The notes under the pieces were generated by a model. It worked only from the letters and a program-made list of their open reading frames with translations. It ran no database searches and had not been told where the DNA came from. Of a stretch of 64,000 nucleotides of DNA, positions 61,323 through 64,000 are shown piece by piece (positions within the stretch are counted from its first letter, which is position 1; each line of letters begins with the position of its first letter). Source of the DNA: Dyadobacter sediminis (GTDB lineage: Bacteria; Bacteroidota; Bacteroidia; Cytophagales; Spirosomataceae). The stretch lies in assembly GCF_005860765.1 (NCBI RefSeq), contig NZ_VCEI01000021.1, positions 806,001 through 870,000 of the forward strand. The letters run 5' to 3'. Both the position numbers and the translations under genes were made by a program.

Positions 61323-61745
61323 ATGATTAATCGTAAAGCAACCGCCGTCTGGAAAGGAACAGGAAAAGAAGGTACCGGAACAATCAGCACGCAGAGTACT
61401 GTACTGGAAAATACGCAATATTCCTTCAATACGCGTTTTGCGGAAGGTAAAGGAACAAATCCGGAAGAACTGGTTGCAGCTGCACACGCAGGCTGTTTTG
61501 CCATGAAGCTCAGCTTCGAACTGAATGCTGCGGGATTTACTGCAGATGAACTGAATGCAACCGCAACCGTAAGCCTTGATCCTGCAAAAGGGCAGGTTAC
61601 CAAAAGCCATATCGACCTGAAAGCACAGATTCCGGGAATTTCTCAGGAACAGTTTGCGGAAATTGCTGCCAAGGCGGAAAAAGAATGCCCGATTTCCCAG
61701 CTGCTTAATGCTGAAATTTCACTAAATGCAGAACTGGTTTCCTGA
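61323..61745 (+). CDS. osmC: OsmC-family organic hydroperoxide reductase
   Basis: The 140-residue protein reduces organic hydroperoxides with a Cys pair. The peroxidatic Cys is in AAAHAGCFAMKLSFEL (about residue 59) and the resolving Cys is in CPISQLLNAEISLNAEL (about residue 124). The N-terminus, RKATAVWKGTGKEGTGTISTQS, and the EGKGTNPEELVAA motif mark the OsmC rather than the Ohr branch. It is divergent from the lipoprotein gene and ends at a long bidirectional terminator. Confidence 0.94.
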   Translation: MINRKATAVWKGTGKEGTGTISTQSTVLENTQYSFNTRFAEGKGTNPEELVAAAHAGCFAMKLSFELNAAGFTADELNATATVSLDPAKGQVTKSHIDLKAQIPGISQEQFAEIAAKAEKECPISQLLNAEISLNAELVS

Positions 61746-61762
61746 TTATTCCGGACATCCTT

Positions 61763-61803
61763 AAAAGCAGAAAGGCATCATTAACTGATGCCTTTCTGCT
61801 TTT
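61763..61803. terminator. Bidirectional terminator after osmC
   Basis: A perfect 18-bp stem pairs 61763-61780 with 61786-61803 around TTAAC, with A4 and T4 at the ends. It separates osmC and hemW. Confidence 0.9.
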
Positions 61804-61820
61804 ATTGTCCTGCTTAAAAT

Positions 61821-62945
61821 CTAATCGATAAACAGATCGCTGGCAATACGGTCGGCGAACAGTTTTCCCGGTTCTGTTAAGAGGATAAAGCCGTCGTTCT
61901 TTTTTATCCAGCCTTTGGTCAGCATGTTTTCCAGTCTTTTGCCGTTTCGAGCTGTAAAAATGCCTTGCGAAAGTGATTCCAGCTTTTCCAGTTTCACGCC
62001 CCATTTGGTACGAAGCCCGGTCAGGATGTATTCGTTTGTCTGGTCAGCGGAGGTCAGAATTTCTGTTGTAGCCGGAATGGTTTCATTCTGAATGGCCTGC
62101 AGATATTTTGCATTGTTTGAAATATTGTACTGCCTGCTGCTTCCGTTATAGGAATGCGCACTCGGGCCAATGCCGAGATACGGACGCTGCTTCCAGTAAG
62201 AACTGTTATGCCGGCTGTATTGCTGAATGCGTGCAAAGTTGGAAATTTCGTATTGTTCGTAGCCATTTTCTGCCAGTGAACTTACAAGTATCTCAAACTG
62301 CCTCGCCGCAAATTCTTCATCAATCGGTTTTATCTTGTTCTTTTTAAGCCAGTTTCCAAAAATCGTCTGCGGTTCAATCGTCAGGCAGTACGCCGAAATG
62401 TGCGTAACATCCAGGTCGGAAGCTTTCCGGATGTCTTCCAGTAAAATACTGTGATCCGAAGCTGGAATGGCATAAATCAGGTCAATGGAAATATTCGTAA
62501 TCCCTGAATCCTGCGCAATCCGGACACATTCTCCAGCCTCGGAAGCCGAATGTACGCGATTCAGAAATTGCAGATGCGGCTCATGAAAAGACTGTATGCC
62601 GATGCTCAATCGATTTATGCCGGCTCTTTTAAGCTGTTCTGTTTTTTCCTGATCCAGATCGTCCGGGTTTGCTTCCAGCGTGATTTCCGCATCAGGAGCA
62701 ACGGTAAAGTTTTTATAAACGGCATTCAGTATGCTGTTCAGCTGTGGTTCCGTCAGCAAAGACGGCGTACCTCCGCCAAAATAAATCGTTTCCACATACG
62801 GGTCAGCTAAATAATGCTTCTGCAATTCCATTTCGGAAACAATCGCTTCAGTCATCGCCTGCTTTCCCGAAGTATTGGTACTGAAATGAAAATCACAATA
62901 ATGACAAGCCTGTCTGCAAAACGGTATATGAATGTATAAATGCAT
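61821..62945 (-). CDS. hemW: HemW-type radical SAM heme chaperone
   Basis: The 374-residue protein begins MHLYIHIPFCRQACHYCDFHF, with the radical-SAM cysteines at residues 10, 14 and 17. It continues with YFGGGTPSLL, EANPDDL, RLSIGIQSF and ISIDLIYAIP. The C-terminal HemN domain has GIGPSAHSYNGSSRQYN and TGLRTKWGV. HemW is a heme-binding chaperone, distinct from the oxidase HemN although often annotated as such. Its ATG directly follows the stop of the TonB receptor gene, with no gap, so the two are coupled. Confidence 0.92.
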   Translation of the reverse strand: MHLYIHIPFCRQACHYCDFHFSTNTSGKQAMTEAIVSEMELQKHYLADPYVETIYFGGGTPSLLTEPQLNSILNAVYKNFTVAPDAEITLEANPDDLDQEKTEQLKRAGINRLSIGIQSFHEPHLQFLNRVHSASEAGECVRIAQDSGITNISIDLIYAIPASDHSILLEDIRKASDLDVTHISAYCLTIEPQTIFGNWLKKNKIKPIDEEFAARQFEILVSSLAENGYEQYEISNFARIQQYSRHNSSYWKQRPYLGIGPSAHSYNGSSRQYNISNNAKYLQAIQNETIPATTEILTSADQTNEYILTGLRTKWGVKLEKLESLSQGIFTARNGKRLENMLTKGWIKKNDGFILLTEPGKLFADRIASDLFID

Positions 62946-64000
62946 TTATCTTGAATTTTTCTGCCATTCCCAGCCGATCTTCACACCTGCCCAGATGTTA
63001 TCTTTTGGAGCCGCATTGTAATAACGGTTTCCGAACGCATTCAGGTCGTAGCCAAGGCTGTAAATGCCGGCATGCACTTTTTCGGCCGAGGCGGACAATT
63101 CGCTGTAAAGGTGTTGTCCCCAGCTTTTTTTCCAGCTTACGCGTGCAATCCATTGGTTGTAAGGCGTATTTTTAACCGTATTGGCATCGTTCAGGTAAAA
63201 TGAACTTCCGCTTTGATACGTAACAAATGCTGAAATCCCGAATTTGAACAACGCATCCAGACCGGTACTTTGTGAAAATCTTGGAATGCCCGGAATGAGT
63301 TTTCCGCTGAGGTCCACTTCTGCCTGCTGAAAGTTTTCGAAAGTATAACGCGTGTAAGTTCCAGTATTCCAAAGCCGCAGCGACAAAGGATTCTGATAGC
63401 CCGAAAGAATATCATAAGCCAGTGTCCATTCCATTCCTTTCTGCCTGGTTTTTCCTGCATTGATAAAATACTCGGCTCCGCCTTCGTTGGTTCTTCTGAC
63501 AATGGTTTCTTTAAGCCCGAAATGATAAAGGCTGATTTCTCCGGTGATGAATTTTCCTGTTTTCCGGATGCCGACTTCTGTGTTGATCCCTCTTTCCGCT
63601 TCCAGGTCTTTGCGGAACCCGCCGGCCGAAGGACGAACTTCCTGCAAGGTCGGAGGTGAAAAACCGCCGCTGTACGAAGCGGTAACCGCCCAGTTTTTTG
63701 CAATGATTTTGTTGGCTGCAAAGCGCGGAATGAATATGCCGTCAAACGTGCGCTGATCCTTGTTATACGGCAGTGCAAAAAAGCGTTCGTATTTGTATCT
63801 TGATGTGTTATAGCTCAAACCTGCGCTAACTGTGAGGTCTGAAAAAAGAACAGCTTCGAGCTGACTGAATACGGAAAGGTTTGCTGTGCGGATATCTTCA
63901 ACGGTCTGTTGTTTGTCCGGAGTGCCTCCGATATTGTCGTAATTGCGTTGCGCCGATTTGCTGAACTGCCATTCAAATCCGGTTGTCCAGTTGGTTTTCA
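62946..64000 (-). CDS. TonB-dependent receptor, C-terminal part (cut by window end)
   Basis: The open frame runs from the window edge, reading KTNWTTGFEWQFSKSAQRNY at first, to a TAA at 62946-62948, about 350 residues. Barrel strands are visible: RYKYERFFALPYN, FAANKIIAKNWAVTASYSGGFSPPTLQEVRP, then the typical GGFRKDLEAERGINTEVGI and VSWKKSW. The last strand ends VKIGWEWQKNSR. The FSPPTLQEVRP motif is characteristic of the family. The substrate is unknown. Its stop is fused to the hemW start codon. That could suggest a heme or iron ligand, but the link is only positional. Confidence 0.88.
   Translation of the reverse strand, partial: KTNWTTGFEWQFSKSAQRNYDNIGGTPDKQQTVEDIRTANLSVFSQLEAVLFSDLTVSAGLSYNTSRYKYERFFALPYNKDQRTFDGIFIPRFAANKIIAKNWAVTASYSGGFSPPTLQEVRPSAGGFRKDLEAERGINTEVGIRKTGKFITGEISLYHFGLKETIVRRTNEGGAEYFINAGKTRQKGMEWTLAYDILSGYQNPLSLRLWNTGTYTRYTFENFQQAEVDLSGKLIPGIPRFSQSTGLDALFKFGISAFVTYQSGSSFYLNDANTVKNTPYNQWIARVSWKKSWGQHLYSELSASAEKVHAGIYSLGYDLNAFGNRYYNAAPKDNIWAGVKIGWEWQKNSR

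Noticed and set aside
61821..62945. Annotation as oxygen-independent coproporphyrinogen III oxidase (HemN)
   Set aside because: Length and N-terminus fit HemW, the heme chaperone branch, better than HemN.
1..64000. CRISPR arrays, tRNA or rRNA genes, phage or IS genes, riboswitches
   Set aside because: No repeat-spacer pattern, cloverleaf, transposase, integrase or known aptamer layout could be seen in any gap.

Overview
The window reads as ordinary chromosome of an aerobic, T9SS-bearing Bacteroidota, most likely order Cytophagales and family Spirosomaceae (Dyadobacter-like). This placement is inferred from gene content. Supporting signs are a PorP/SprF protein, a cargo protein with a type IX sorting tail, SusC-like and carboxypeptidase-regulatory outer-membrane receptors, TAnnTTTG-type promoter boxes, few Shine-Dalgarno sites, and the families DUF2382, SPW, DUF4142 and YciF seen together. 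I see no rRNA, tRNA, CRISPR array, insertion sequence or prophage gene.

Layout. 0-13 kb holds stress and signalling genes: DUF2382 proteins, an OBAP/DUF1264 lipoprotein, a DUF4142 lipoprotein, an SPW membrane protein, a PAS protein without an ATPase domain overlapping a lone receiver gene, an ArnT-like glycosyltransferase, a secreted twin-repeat protein, a YciF ferritin-like protein, an ankyrin protein and a LuxR-type regulator. Gene density is low from 10.9 to 13.3 kb, where several inverted repeats occur. 13.5-18.1 kb carries rarA, an ECF sigma factor, adenine deaminase and an AraC regulator on the minus strand. 18.3-27.4 kb is a catabolic block: UxaA-type dehydratase, SDR, FAH-family hydrolase, fuconolactonase-like amidohydrolase, mutarotase, a degenerate EEP protein, then lutA, lutB and lutC. 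The best reading is oxidative, non-phosphorylating breakdown of L-fucose or a similar 6-deoxy sugar to pyruvate and L-lactate. LutABC would then oxidise the lactate to pyruvate.

27.6-43 kb is mostly housekeeping: cmk, an FAD oxidoreductase, a large propeller/barrel envelope protein, porP/sprF, sucA, sucB (with two lipoyl domains), a MazG-like protein, dtd, sdaA, mgtE and rsmA. 43-54 kb has a 1203-residue hybrid histidine kinase, a 962-residue outer-membrane barrel protein and a T9SS-exported protein with 14 FG-GAP repeats. 54-64 kb has a LysM protein, purE and purK, a BatA-type protein, YcxB and DUF1684 proteins, a collagen-motif lipoprotein, an OsmC peroxidase, hemW, and a TonB-dependent receptor cut by the window end.

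The points most worth a second look are the sugar-acid/lactate block with its apparently inactive EEP member and split lut genes, the PAS/receiver pair that lacks a kinase, the duplicated start region before that pair, and several strong inverted repeats at gene boundaries.
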